Assembly (NCBI RefSeq): GCF_031143425.1 | Contig: NC_090444.1 | Span: 62,367,533 to 62,431,532, forward strand | Reading direction: 5' to 3' | Length of the DNA: 64,000 bases | From: Pleurodeles waltl | Lineage: Eukaryota > Chordata > Amphibia > Caudata > Salamandridae | Shown: one piece after another, positions 31,631 to 41,880 of the stretch | Numbering within the stretch: position 1 is the first letter of the stretch | Layout of the letters: the number at the start of each line of letters is the position of its first letter | Notes under the pieces: generated by a model | What the model saw: only the letters and a program-made list of their open reading frames with translations | The model's database searches: none | Told to the model about the DNA's origin: nothing | Program-made: the position numbers and the translations under genes

Positions 31631-34625
31631 TGTAGGAAAGTACCATCTTGCCTGGCATGTTACCCCCATATTTCACTGTATATATGTTGTTTTAGTGTAT
31701 GTGCCACTGGGACCCTGTCAGCCAGGGCCCCAGTGCTCATAAGTGTACCCTTTATGTGTTCCCTGTGTGATGACTAACTGTCTCACTGAGGCTCTGCTAA
31801 CCAGAACCTCAGTGGTTATGCTCTCTCTGCTTTCTAAATTGTCACTAACAGGCTAGTGACCAATTTCACCAATTCATATTGGCGTACTGGAACACCCTTA
31901 TAATTCCCTAGTCTATGGTACTGAGGTACCCAGGGTATTGGGGTTCCAGGAGATCCCTATGGGTGGCAGCATTTCTTTTGCCACCCATAGGGAGCTCTGA
32001 CAATTCTTACACAGGCCTGCTAATGCAGCCTGAGTGAAATAACGTCCACGTTATTTCACAGCCATTTACCACTGCACTTAAGTAACTTATAAGTCACCTA
32101 TATGTCTAACCTTTACCTGGTAAAGGTTGGGTGCTAAGTTACTAAGTGTGTGGGCACCCTGGCACTAGCCAAGGTGCCCCCACATCGTTCAGGGCAAATT
32201 CCCCGGACTTTGTGAGTGCAGGGACACCATTTCACCCGTGCACTATACATAGGTCACTACCTATGTATAGCGTCACAATGGTAACTCCGAACATGGCCAT
32301 GTAACATGTCTAAGATCATGGAATTGTCACCCCAATGCCATTCTGGCATTGGGGAGACAATTCCATGACCCCCTGAGTCTCTAGCATAGACCCGGGTACT
32401 GCCAAACTACCTTTCCCGGGGTTTCACTGCAGCTGCTGCTGCTGCCAACCCCTCAGACAGGTTTCTGCCCTCCTGGGGTCCAGCCAGGCTTGGCCCAGGA
32501 AGGCAGAACAAAGGACTTCCTCAGAGAGAGGGTGTTACACCCTCTCCCTTTGGAAAAAGGTGTCAGGGCTGGGGAGAAGTAGCCTCCCCCAGCCTCTGGA
32601 AATGCTTTGATGGGCACAGATGGTGCCCATCTCTGCATAAGCCAGTCTACACCGGTTCAGGGATCCCCCAGCCCTGCTCTGACGCGAAACTGGACAAAGG
32701 AAAGGGGAGTGACCACTCCCCTGACCTGCACCTCCCAGGGCAGGTGCCCAGAGCTCCTCCAGTGTGCTCCAGACCTCTGCCATCTTGGAAACAGAGGTGC
32801 TGCTGGCACACTGGACTGCTCTGAGTGGCCAGTGCCAGCAGGTGACGTCAGAGACTCCTTCTGATAAGCTCTTACCTGTGTTGCTAGCCTATCCTCCTTC
32901 CTAGGTAGCCAAACCTCCTTTTCTGGCTATTTAGGGTCTCTGCTTTGGGGAATTCTTTAGATAACGAATGCAAGGGCTCATCAGAGTTCCTCTGCATCTC
33001 TCTCTTCACCTTCTGCCAAAGGATCGACTGCTGACTGCTCAGGACGCCTGCAAAACCGCAACAAAGTAGCAAAGACGACTACTGCAACCTTGTATCGTTG
33101 ATCCTGCCGCCTTCTCAACTGTTTCCTGGTGGTGCATGCTCTGGGGGTAGCCTGCCTCCTTCTTGCACCAGGAGCTCTGAAGAACTCTCCTGTCGGTCGA
33201 CGGAATCTTCCCCCTGCAACCACAGGCAACAAAAGACTGCATCACCGGTCCTCTGGGTCCCCTCTCAGCACGACGAGCGTGGTCCCTGGAACTCAGCAAC
33301 TCTGTCCAAGTGACTCCCACAGTCCAGTGACTCTTCAGTCCAAGTTTGGTGGAGGTAAGTCCTTGCCTCCCCACGCTAGACTGCATTGCTGGGTACCGCA
33401 TGATTTGCAGCTGCTCCGGCTCCTGTGCACTCTTCCAGGATTTCCTTTGTGCACAGCCAAGCCTGGGTCCCCGACACTCTAACCTGCAGTGCACAACCTC
33501 CTGAGTTGTCCTCCGGCGTCGCGGGACTCCCTTTTGTGTCTTCGGGTGAGCTCCAGTTCACTCCTCCTCCAAGTGCCTGTTCCGGTACTTCTGCGGGTGC
33601 TGCCTGCTTTTGTGAGGGCTCCCTGACTTGCTGAGTGCCCCCTCTGTCTCCTCATCCAAGTGGCGACATCCTGGTCCCTCCTGGGCCACAGCAGCATCCA
33701 AAAACCCTAACTGTGACCCTTGCAGCTAGCAAGGCTTGTTTGCGGTCTTTCTGCGTGAGAACACCTCTGCAAGCTTCTTCACAACGTCGGACATCCATCC
33801 TCCAAAGGGGAAGTTCCTAGTCCTCTTCGTTCTTGCAGAATCCTCAGCTTCTGCCATCCGGTGGCAGCTTCTTTGCACCCTCAGCTGGCATTTCCTGGGC
33901 ATCTGCCCACTCTCGACTTTGTCGCGACTCTTGGACTTGGTCCCCTTGTTCCACAGGTACTCTCGTCCGGAAATCCACTTTGGTTGCTTTGCTGGTGTTG
34001 GTCTTCCTTGCAGAATTCCCCTATCACGACTTCTGTGCTCTCTGGGGAACATAGGTGCACTTTACACCTACTTTTCAGGGTCTTGGGGTGGGCTATTTTT
34101 CTAACCCTCACTGTTTTCTTACAGTCCCAGCGACCCTCTACAAGCTCACATAGGTTTGGGGTCCATTTGTGGTTCGCATTCCACTTTTGGAGTATATGGT
34201 TTGTGTTGCCCCTATACCTATGTGCTCCTATTGCAATTCACTGTAACTATACATTGCTTGCATTACTTCCTTTTGCTATTACTGCATACTTTTGGTATTG
34301 TGTACATCTATCTTGTCTATATTTGGCATCCTCATACTGAGGGTACTCACTGAGATACTTTTGGCATATTGTCATAAAAATAAAGTACCTTTATTTTTAG
34401 TATATCTGTGTATTGTGTTTTCTTATGATATTGTGCATATGACACCAGTGGTATAGTGGGAGCTTTGCATGTCTCCTAGTTCAGCCTAAGCTGCTCTGCT
34501 ATAGCTACCTTCTATCAGACTAAGCTGCTAGAAACACCTCTATTACACTAATAAGGGATAACTGAACCTGGTACAGAGTGTAAGTACCCCTTGGTACCCA
34601 CTACAAGCCAGGCCAGCCTCCTACA
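31631..34625 (+). repeat. Gypsy-3 3' LTR (2995 bp)
   Basis: Starts TGTAGGAAAGTACC and ends CAGCCTCCTACA. It is homologous throughout to the reverse complement of the Gypsy-2 LTR. The polyadenylation block AAATAAAGTACCTTTATTT is at about 34377-34397. The following base run (GTTAC) has no visible partner because the 5' LTR is missing. Confidence 0.9.
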
Positions 34626-35950
34626 GTTACTCTATAACATTGGACAGGTGGGCTTGGCTGATTGTCCAAAGGAGCTACTTCCTCCCCTTCGACACTACCC
34701 CTCCACCTATGCCACCATCTCATGACTGGCTGGCAGAGGATCATCTGTTCCTTTTCTGCAATGTTGCAGCCACAATCCTGGATTTTGGTGAGACTGACTG
34801 AGGCTGCTGGAGCTCATGGCCTCCTGCTTCCTGCTGGTGACACATGCCAGATGACGTATGGGGTCACTGCAGTGGGATCTGAAGTTTCAGTGGATGCAGA
34901 ATCAAGGAAATCTCTCTGACATGGTCTAGATCTCCGAGGGAACTTCAAAGGACCTGCTGTGGTGGCTAATGAACTGTGATTGGGTCAGTGGCAGATCCCT
35001 CGCCATTCCCCAACCAGATCTCACAGTAGTGACAGATGCGTCACTTCTGGGATGGGGCTGCCATCTGGGAGAATTGGAGATCAGAGGACTCTGGTCTCTG
35101 ATGGAATCTGGACTGCACATCAACCTGCTGGAGCTCCAAGCAATCCGACTTGCATTGAAAGCCTTTCTACCCTCCATCAAGGGAAGGCTATTGCAGGAGT
35201 TCATGGACAACACCACCGTAATGTGGAGCTGCAACAAACAGGGTGCGGTTGTGGACTCTTTATCAAGAGGATCTGTGTTTCTGGGCATGGCTGGAACAGC
35301 AGGGCATATCCCTGCTGGTTCATCATCTGGCGAGCTCTCTGAATGCCACAGCAGACTAATTCAGCCGAAAATGCCTAGTGGATCATGAATGGTATCTCCA
35401 TCCCAGGGTGGGGCATGGTCTCCATAAGGCAGTGGAAAGAGCCTTGGTTAAATCAGTTCACCTCTGATGAGAGCGTGCAATGTCAGCAATTTTGTGCACT
35501 GGAGTTTTCAAGGCGGCTCTCACTCGAAGATGATTTTCATCTCGAGCGGAACTCAGGCTTCCTGTATTCCTTTTTGCCCATACCACTCCCACCCACAGTT
35601 CTCATGAAGATCAGAAATGACCAGGCCCAAGTCAACCTTGTGGCTCCGGACTGGGCATGGAGAATCTGGTATCATGAGCTACACGGCAGTGCAAACGATC
35701 CTCCAATCAGACTGCCTCTTCGGGAAGATATTCTCTCAGAGCAGCAGGGGACAGTTCTTTATCCGAACCGGTCCACTCTCCACCTTGTTATGTGGAGATT
35801 GAGCGGCAGCAGTTGGCAGCTTTTGACCTTCCTCCCGAATTCTGTAATGTCATCTAGGCAGCCAGGCATCCCCCCACCAAGATGGTATACGCCTACCGAT
35901 GGAAGAAATTGTGGCATGGTGTGCAGAAAAATCTGTTGATCCTCTTTCTG
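34626..35950 (+). pseudogene. DIRS RNase H and linker to recombinase
   Basis: Near 35020, VVTDASLLGWGCHLGELE is the DIRS RNase H signature, followed by HINLLELQAIRLALKAFLP and DNTTVMWSCNKQG. Its catalytic acidic residues D, E and D are visible. The 184-codon frame 35385-35939 (SGFLYSFLPIPLPPTVLMKI, VAPDWAWRIWY, STLHLVMWRLSGS) is the conserved linker. At 35885 VYAYRWKK begins the N-terminal domain of the tyrosine recombinase. RNase H removes RNA from the cDNA hybrid. Frameshifts make it inactive. It belongs to the outer DIRS whose gag is at 1-708 and 11494-11960; the RT between is missing. Confidence 0.88.
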
Positions 35951-37404
35951 TCACTGTTTTGGGCGGGTCTGATCAGTACTCTGGTTGGGACACGCCTTGA
36001 GGTCACAGACTATCCCAAAGAGGTAGTGCACTGGGGCAGAAGAGCAGCTAAAGGTATACATGGGAAAGGACAGCTATGGAAGGCACAGGAAACAGGAAAG
36101 TAAAAGCAGAGCAACCTTAGTGTGAACAAACAGGAAACGGATTACTATTGGACAAACACGCTGGGGTTGTACACAGAGTAAGGCGCAGAACCTCCCACAG
36201 TGACAGGGAATGTCAATGCCTCTGTGCAGTTTGCTCTTACAGATAGTCACCCCCGCCAGCCCCATAGAAAGGAGGCAGCAGAAGTGATTCTGTCTTTGGA
36301 CCCTTGGAGCACAAACAAGGATTGTACTTATATACACAAGACAAGCCCTTGTGGGTCCAGCTGGAAACACAGTGGCGATTCCTGGAAAACAGCAATAGCA
36401 CACTGTCACTGTCAGACACTAAAGACTACATATAACACCAGACGAAGGATGGGGGCTGGAATTGCCTCCTGGAAACCAGGAGCCAACCCCAGTACAAAGG
36501 AAAACACTTCTACACAGGTGAAGACTGATAGAACACTTGCCAGACACAGATACCCAAGAGGAAACGGAAACAGAAGGAACACACTAGGAGGCAGGAACTG
36601 GGAACAGGCTCAGGCTGAAGCAAAAGCATGGAAAGGACTGGAAAACAGAGCACAAGCTCTGGCTGGAACAAACAAAAACAGGAATGGGAAACAGAGAGCA
36701 GGCTCTGGCTGGAGCAAGCAAGAACAGGACTGGAATACAGGGAGTAGGAATAAGCAGTAAACAGGACTGGGAAACAGAGAGCAGGTTCAGGCTGAAACAA
36801 GGCAGGAACAGGACAGAGAAACAGGGAGTAGGCTCTGGAAGAAACAAACAAGTACAAGGCTAGGAGATAGGGAGCAGACTCTGGCTGGAACAATCAGGAA
36901 CAGGGCAGAGAAACAAGAAACAGGTTCAAGCTGAAACAAGACTGGAACACCATCCGATAAGGGGTCTGTAACACAAAGGAATCAAACTCCAATGCACAAC
37001 GAGAATCTTTAGGAAATGGCTGCTTATAAGCAGTTCCAAGCTGCAGCAAACCCCAGGTGGAATCACATGACTGGGCTGCACAGGAGAGGTCTCAGGTGTG
37101 TGTAGTTTCAGACACTCGCAAGTCCTGGAGGAGAGGATCCGGTGAAAAGGAGCAACTGGACTTCTCCCATAGAAAACAATGTAAAACAGAATCCAGGCTT
37201 TCCTGACTACCAGGCTGTGCATTATGGGATTTGCAGTGCCAGGAAACAAATGGAATACTACAAAAGCATACCATGGCGAAAAGAGAAACAAACGGGAGTC
37301 AGCAAGGGACTCTAGATAAGTGTTCAAGGTGATTCCCAGGCTTCCGAAAGCCCCCTTACAGCGCCCCCTAGAAATGGGATGACCGAGTCGTAACACTTTC
37401 TGCC
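35951..37404. mobile_element. Unclassified 1.45-kb insertion in the DIRS recombinase
   Basis: It interrupts the recombinase between DPLS and SEVLLF-type codons. The 10-mer CCTCTTTCTG lies at 35941-35950 and again at 37405-37414, consistent with a target duplication. Just inside are TGTTTTGGGC on the left and GAGTCGTAACA on the right, TG...CA-like ends, so a short LTR or LTR-like element is possible. It contains a minisatellite and no recognisable protein. Confidence 0.6.
36560..36950 (+). repeat. Degenerate minisatellite
   Basis: Variants of GAACAGGCTCAGGCTGAA and GGAAACAGAGAGCAGGCTC recur about eight times at 40-55-base spacing. Purine-rich on the + strand. Confidence 0.8.
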
Positions 37405-38010
37405 CCTCTTTCTGAGGTCCTACTTTTCACTGTTTCCCTTGCGCAGCAGGCACCAGCTTTCAGCACTCTTAAGGGCTATTTATCTACCATTAATTCCTTC
37501 TTGTGGTGCTGGATCAACCTTCTTTGTTCAAGTCCCATATTGTACATAGGTTCCTTAAAGGTCTTACTCATCTATTTCCTCCTCCATTCATTATGGCCCA
37601 GTGGGACCTTAATTTGGTTCTAACATTTTTGATGTGTGCTCCTTTTGAGCCTCTCCACAATTGTCATCAGGCTTCTCACACTGAAAACAGCCTACCTTGT
37701 GGCAATTACATCTGCGGCTTGAGCTGCAGGACTTTTCATCTAAGCCACCTAACCTCTCTATATAACCAGACAGACTGGTACTTCGCATGGGCCTCTTTTC
37801 TACCAAAAGTAGTCACACCTTTTCACGTAGGCCAATCTATCACCCTGCCTACTTTGCCTCTTGAAGGTGTGTGAGCTCATTCCACCAGTGCTAAAGCTGT
37901 GACAGCTGCAGTGGCACATGGAGTTCCAGTCCTGGATATTTGCCAGACAGCAACTTAGGCATCTCTGCACACAATTACCAAACACTACTGACTGGACAGT
38001 CAGGTCTGTA
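37405..38010 (+). pseudogene. DIRS tyrosine recombinase, decayed
   Basis: Frames spread over three phases give AFSTLKGYLSTINSF, then RFLKGLTHLFPPP and WDLNLVLTFLM, then LKTAYLVAITSA, SPFHVGQ-like residues, and finally GVPVLDICQTAT and SLHTITKHYW. These are the core-binding and catalytic blocks of DIRS tyrosine recombinases, which integrate circular cDNA without an integrase. The final HxxY-type block is recognisable (TKHY). Many stops make it inactive. Confidence 0.85.
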
Positions 38011-38178
38011 GGGATGAGCAGTTTGCCAGTTTGGTCATGCAGGACTTCCTCGTTTGGAATTGGTTTGCAGAACCACCTCCAGGGTTGGTATTGTTTGGGT
38101 ATCTATTCAAAGATAAGGAATATGCAGGTAGAGGTCTCTGTCAGATGAGCAACTTGCATACCTTTGGTTACACCTTAC

Positions 38179-38540
38179 CTGGTAGAGACTATATCTAGCT
38201 GCAGATTCCTTCCTGACCTACGCATCCTCCCCATTCTGCTGAATGGGTTTCTAGGGACAGGGATGACCGCTTTCAGGGCCCTAGTTTTGACTAACCAGTG
38301 ATCACTTTTTTTCATGGCTCTGCACTTTTGACATAGAAAGTTGTGAAAAGAAATGGACATCAGCACGCATGTATAGGTACCCCAGCGTCACTTCCTCATT
38401 GGCTGATGACAGACGCAGAGCTGATCGACGCCACCTACTGGCTGCAGGGGTACTGCTCATGGAAAATCTTTTGGATCCAGTCTGACGCCTGGGGAAAATT
38501 CAAAGGTAAGGAATCTGCAGCTAGATAGTCTCTACCAGAT
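38179..38540. repeat. DIRS 3' terminal structure with inverted repeats
   Basis: CTGGTAGAGACTATATCTAG with CTGCAGATTCC (38179-38210) is mirrored by GGAATCTGCAGCTAGATAG with TCTCTACCAG (38510-38540), about 30 bases nearly perfect. DIRS elements end in such inverted repeats and lack ordinary LTRs. This places the outer element's right end near 38545. Confidence 0.75.
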
Positions 38541-38545
38541 AAAAT

Positions 38546-38957
38546 TGAAGGTATGTAGCTCAGTAGTATATCCAACCCGGGCTCCATCTCGTTCATTGTC
38601 AAATTGTTCTTAGGTGCTGTTCTACTGCGACCATTGACTTTCCTTGGTTCATTTTAGTGTCATTTTGTTTATTGCATTTTACTCCTTTTCTAATCAGTTT
38701 TGAAGTTTTTACATTGTTTTGCATTTCGACTTTATTACTGTTTTATTACTGCATAAATACCGTAGGCGTTGCTTCCAGGTTATGCATGTCTGCTCTGTAC
38801 CATATGTACCTGGGGTTCAGCTCAGCCACTTATTTGGTGACTTTAGTGGTTCACCCTGGTAAGGACAGTGATTATTATTAGATGTGGGTACTCAACACCT
38901 CTCAACTAATAACCAGTTTCTTGCACCGAGTTCGAACCCTAATCTTTGGCCCTTTCG
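38546..38957. other. Unclassified repeat-like DNA
   Basis: No gene or clear ends. GGTTCACCCTGGTAAGGACAG and CTCAACTAATAACCAG resemble parts of salamander LTR-type repeats, from general recognition only. Confidence 0.3.
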
Positions 38958-38962
38958 GAAAC
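38958..38962. repeat. Target-site duplication GAAAC, left
   Basis: GAAAC directly precedes TGTAGGAAAG; an identical GAAAC follows the LTR at 41092-41096. Confidence 0.9.
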
Positions 38963-41091
38963 TGTAGGAAAGTGCCTCTTTTCATATGGTCACTCCTAGC
39001 ACTTTTTGCCTGGTTCTGGCGTCATTTTGGCTGAAAGACCACTGGTCCCCAGTGCCAGATCTTTTTCCTCCCAAAACTGCACAGTTTTTGCTCCCTACTG
39101 GCAAAACCTTTAGCACCCACTGTAATACCCTAGTAAACGGCACCCCTGATATCTAGGACCTCGGATACCCAGGAGGGTCCCTAAGTGCTGCCCCCATAAA
39201 GCCTACCAGGTACTAGTGTGTTGACTGATTGGTCCTAACTAGTTCAGCCACCTTAGACACGTATCTGGCCCCCTAAAGGTGAGAGCCAGCGCTCTTGAGG
39301 GCCAGAGACAAAAGCCTGCACTGGGTGGGGGTTTTAGTACCTCACCCAGGCAGGATGGACATTCCAGGGCAGGGAGCTTCAAAGGCCTTGGCGCCTTTGT
39401 AATGCGACCCAGGTCTCCCCAGGTGGCGGAGATGATCCACCCCCCCCCTGTCCTGACCCCACTTTTGACAGCAGAACAGATGGGAAACTAGACAGATTAG
39501 GAGGTGTGCCCACTTCATGCCAGTCCCACCCCAAAGGTGGAGGAGCTGAGCTTGGTACTACTTTTTAAACGCCTCCATCATTAGGCCACCAGGGTTAGGG
39601 TTATGCCCACTTTGCAGCAGAAGTGGTCATAAAAAGGGTGCAATCACCCAAAGGTGGTCAGCCCATTGGCTACCAGCTGGCACTCCTTCTAACACCCCTA
39701 AAGTGAGTATTTAGGTGGCACCCCTGAACCCTAGAACTCAGATCTTGACAACCTATGAAGACAATGACACAAAGGAGTTGTGCCTGCAGAAGAGGAAAAG
39801 AAGAAGCAGCTGACTTGGTACCAGCCCCACCGGCCTGCTGACCTCGACAGACTCTGCCCAAAAAGATGACTCGTCCTGCAGCTGTAGCTCCAAGAAACCC
39901 AGGAGGACTGCCTGCCTTCCACAATGACTCAGGCTCCTGTGAGCAGCGGATCTGCTCTGCAAGAAGTCTCATGAAAGGACTCTGAAGCTTACAGAACAGC
40001 AAAGACCCTACACCTGTAGTCATCACTGCATCCGACATCCTCTACCCGAAGTGAAGCAAACCAACGGTGCCAGCAAGGCTCCCCAGCTGTCCAGAGTCCC
40101 AGTCTTTCCGGGTTTTACCCCTCTTAGACTCCCCCAAGTCACCTGCAGCCCCTGCACTTAGACCCCTCTCCCACGACCTAGTGGTGTGAGAAAACCTGAC
40201 GCCTCCAGCAACCACTGCACCTGTCTCCCACAACCCAATCTGAGGTGGGTCACTGGTGCCAGCAATGTCCACCGGCTCCCCTGAGCTTGCATCTACCCTG
40301 GTTTCACCCCTGCTGGCTCTCCGAAGACTCCTGCAGCCGCAACACACAGGACCCCCTGATCGTGAGTGTTCATAGACAGAGAAACCCGATGCCTAAGGAC
40401 ACCCCTGCAGCCGTCGCCCCTGGTCCCTGGAGAAAAAGACCAAAGGTGCACCTACATCCCGAGCACCCCATGTCTACAACCTACCTGTTTGTTGTCCCCG
40501 ACTGGCTTTCCAGCCCAAGCCTGTAGCCTGTTTGTCACAGGGCCAAACTCCCAAAGGAAACCATTGGGCACCCGACGCCTTACTGCACCTCTGCACCCGG
40601 CCATCCCAGTGCTGCCTGGTGTGACCTGTTGATGTGGTTCTGATCAGTGTCCAGCATTTACCTTAACTCTCTATGATTGGCTTTGTAAGTCGTTGTTAAC
40701 CCTGTGTTTGCTCAACATTGTTTTTCCTCCATAGGATAACATTGAGAGAACTCTGAAAATTGCACTGTGTCCACTTTTGAAATTGCAAAGTATTTATGCT
40801 CAAAAGTCTATTTACCTCATTATGAAGCTCTTGGGTTTAAAACAGACATAACTGTTATTTTTCTAAATTGGTCTTTGATTTATTATTTGAGTGTGTGTGT
40901 CATTTATTTCCTCTCTGAGTACAACAAATGCTTAACACTACCCTCTGAGAAGCCTAACGTCTCATCCACACTACCACAAAATAGAGCATTAGTCCTATCT
41001 ACTTCTGCCTCTGCAAACCAAGTGGAGATCGAATTGACCCTGCATGTTGTGCTTCTTTTTAGTGCACGATAAAGTGAGGCAGCTTCCTACA
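38963..41091 (+). mobile_element. Solo LTR of a Gypsy-type element (2129 bp)
   Basis: Ends TGTAGGAA...TTCCTACA with perfect 5-bp duplications GAAAC on both sides and no internal retroelement sequence, so it arose by LTR-LTR recombination. It belongs to another long-LTR family: little similarity to Gypsy-1/2/3 beyond the terminal words. The strand is a guess. Open frames of 60-120 codons inside have no domains. Confidence 0.88.
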
Positions 41092-41096
41092 GAAAC

Positions 41097-41880
41097 CTTT
41101 AAAGACATTCAGCAAAGGTATTTTTCAGAGACTAGCAGTGCATTTCTACTGTGTTCAAAGGGTAAAATGTATCTTTCCTTCACAAAATGGTGTGTCTTTT
41201 TGTAAAGTGTCCCACATCTGGGAGAAAGTGTAACAGACGCTCACACAGTCTGCACTGGGCTCCTATCTGGTTCACATTGTCCTTACTCCTGTGAATGTTC
41301 CAAGTACTTATCCCGGAGAACATGAAAGGACAGGGAAAAGCGAAGCTGCATGGACTTCAAGAGGACCTACGTATGTGTGAATAAAAATCTGGAACTCCTG
41401 AGTGTTCTGGAAAGCATGCTTCCCTCTACTTGTGCTCTTTCCAGTTTTCAAAGACCCTCTGGGGTACATCCAGGGAACAATCTGAGGAACAAAAGAGAAT
41501 TCCAGTAGGTGTCAAGGGACCAGGGTGTCAAAGGTTGGGGGTGTCACTGCCTGTTCTCTGCCAAGAACTGGCTGGATGTCAAAGACTGATTCACCATTGA
41601 GATGTTTCTCTTCTAGCAGATCATTCCCTCTATCTGCTAAATTGATCTACAATCTGAAAAAGAGGAGGGTATCACTTTTGCCCACTCCAAAAACCCCTAC
41701 ATATCTCCTACCAGAAAAGCATCTTCTGCTGTGACACTTTCCTCTGCCCTGTCCTAGTCACTTGAACATGGACCTTCTCTGATTCCAGACCTTCTGTGCC
41801 TCATTTTCCATTATCCTTACTGTGTCTGCACCATCGGTAGCGCCTCAAACAGCTGCAGTGAAACCTCAAGTGCCATACTT
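41097..41880. other. No recognisable feature
   Basis: Flank of the solo LTR leading into the second DIRS remnant. No coding signal. Confidence 0.4.

Larger units (their letters stand above)
12181..34625 (+). mobile_element. Gypsy-3: 5'-truncated gag-protease LTR element, split by Harbinger
   Basis: A + strand relative of Gypsy-2. The gag 3' part (12181-12429) and the gag-protease part (31246-31630) are separated by an 18.8-kb DNA transposon. A complete 3' LTR follows at 31631-34625. The 5' LTR and most of gag are missing. The protease is cut short where a G-run leads directly into the LTR. LTR ends are TGTAGG...CCTACA; its terminal 100 bases, reverse-complemented, are close to the Gypsy-2 LTR start, placing both in one subfamily. 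Confidence 0.85.
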
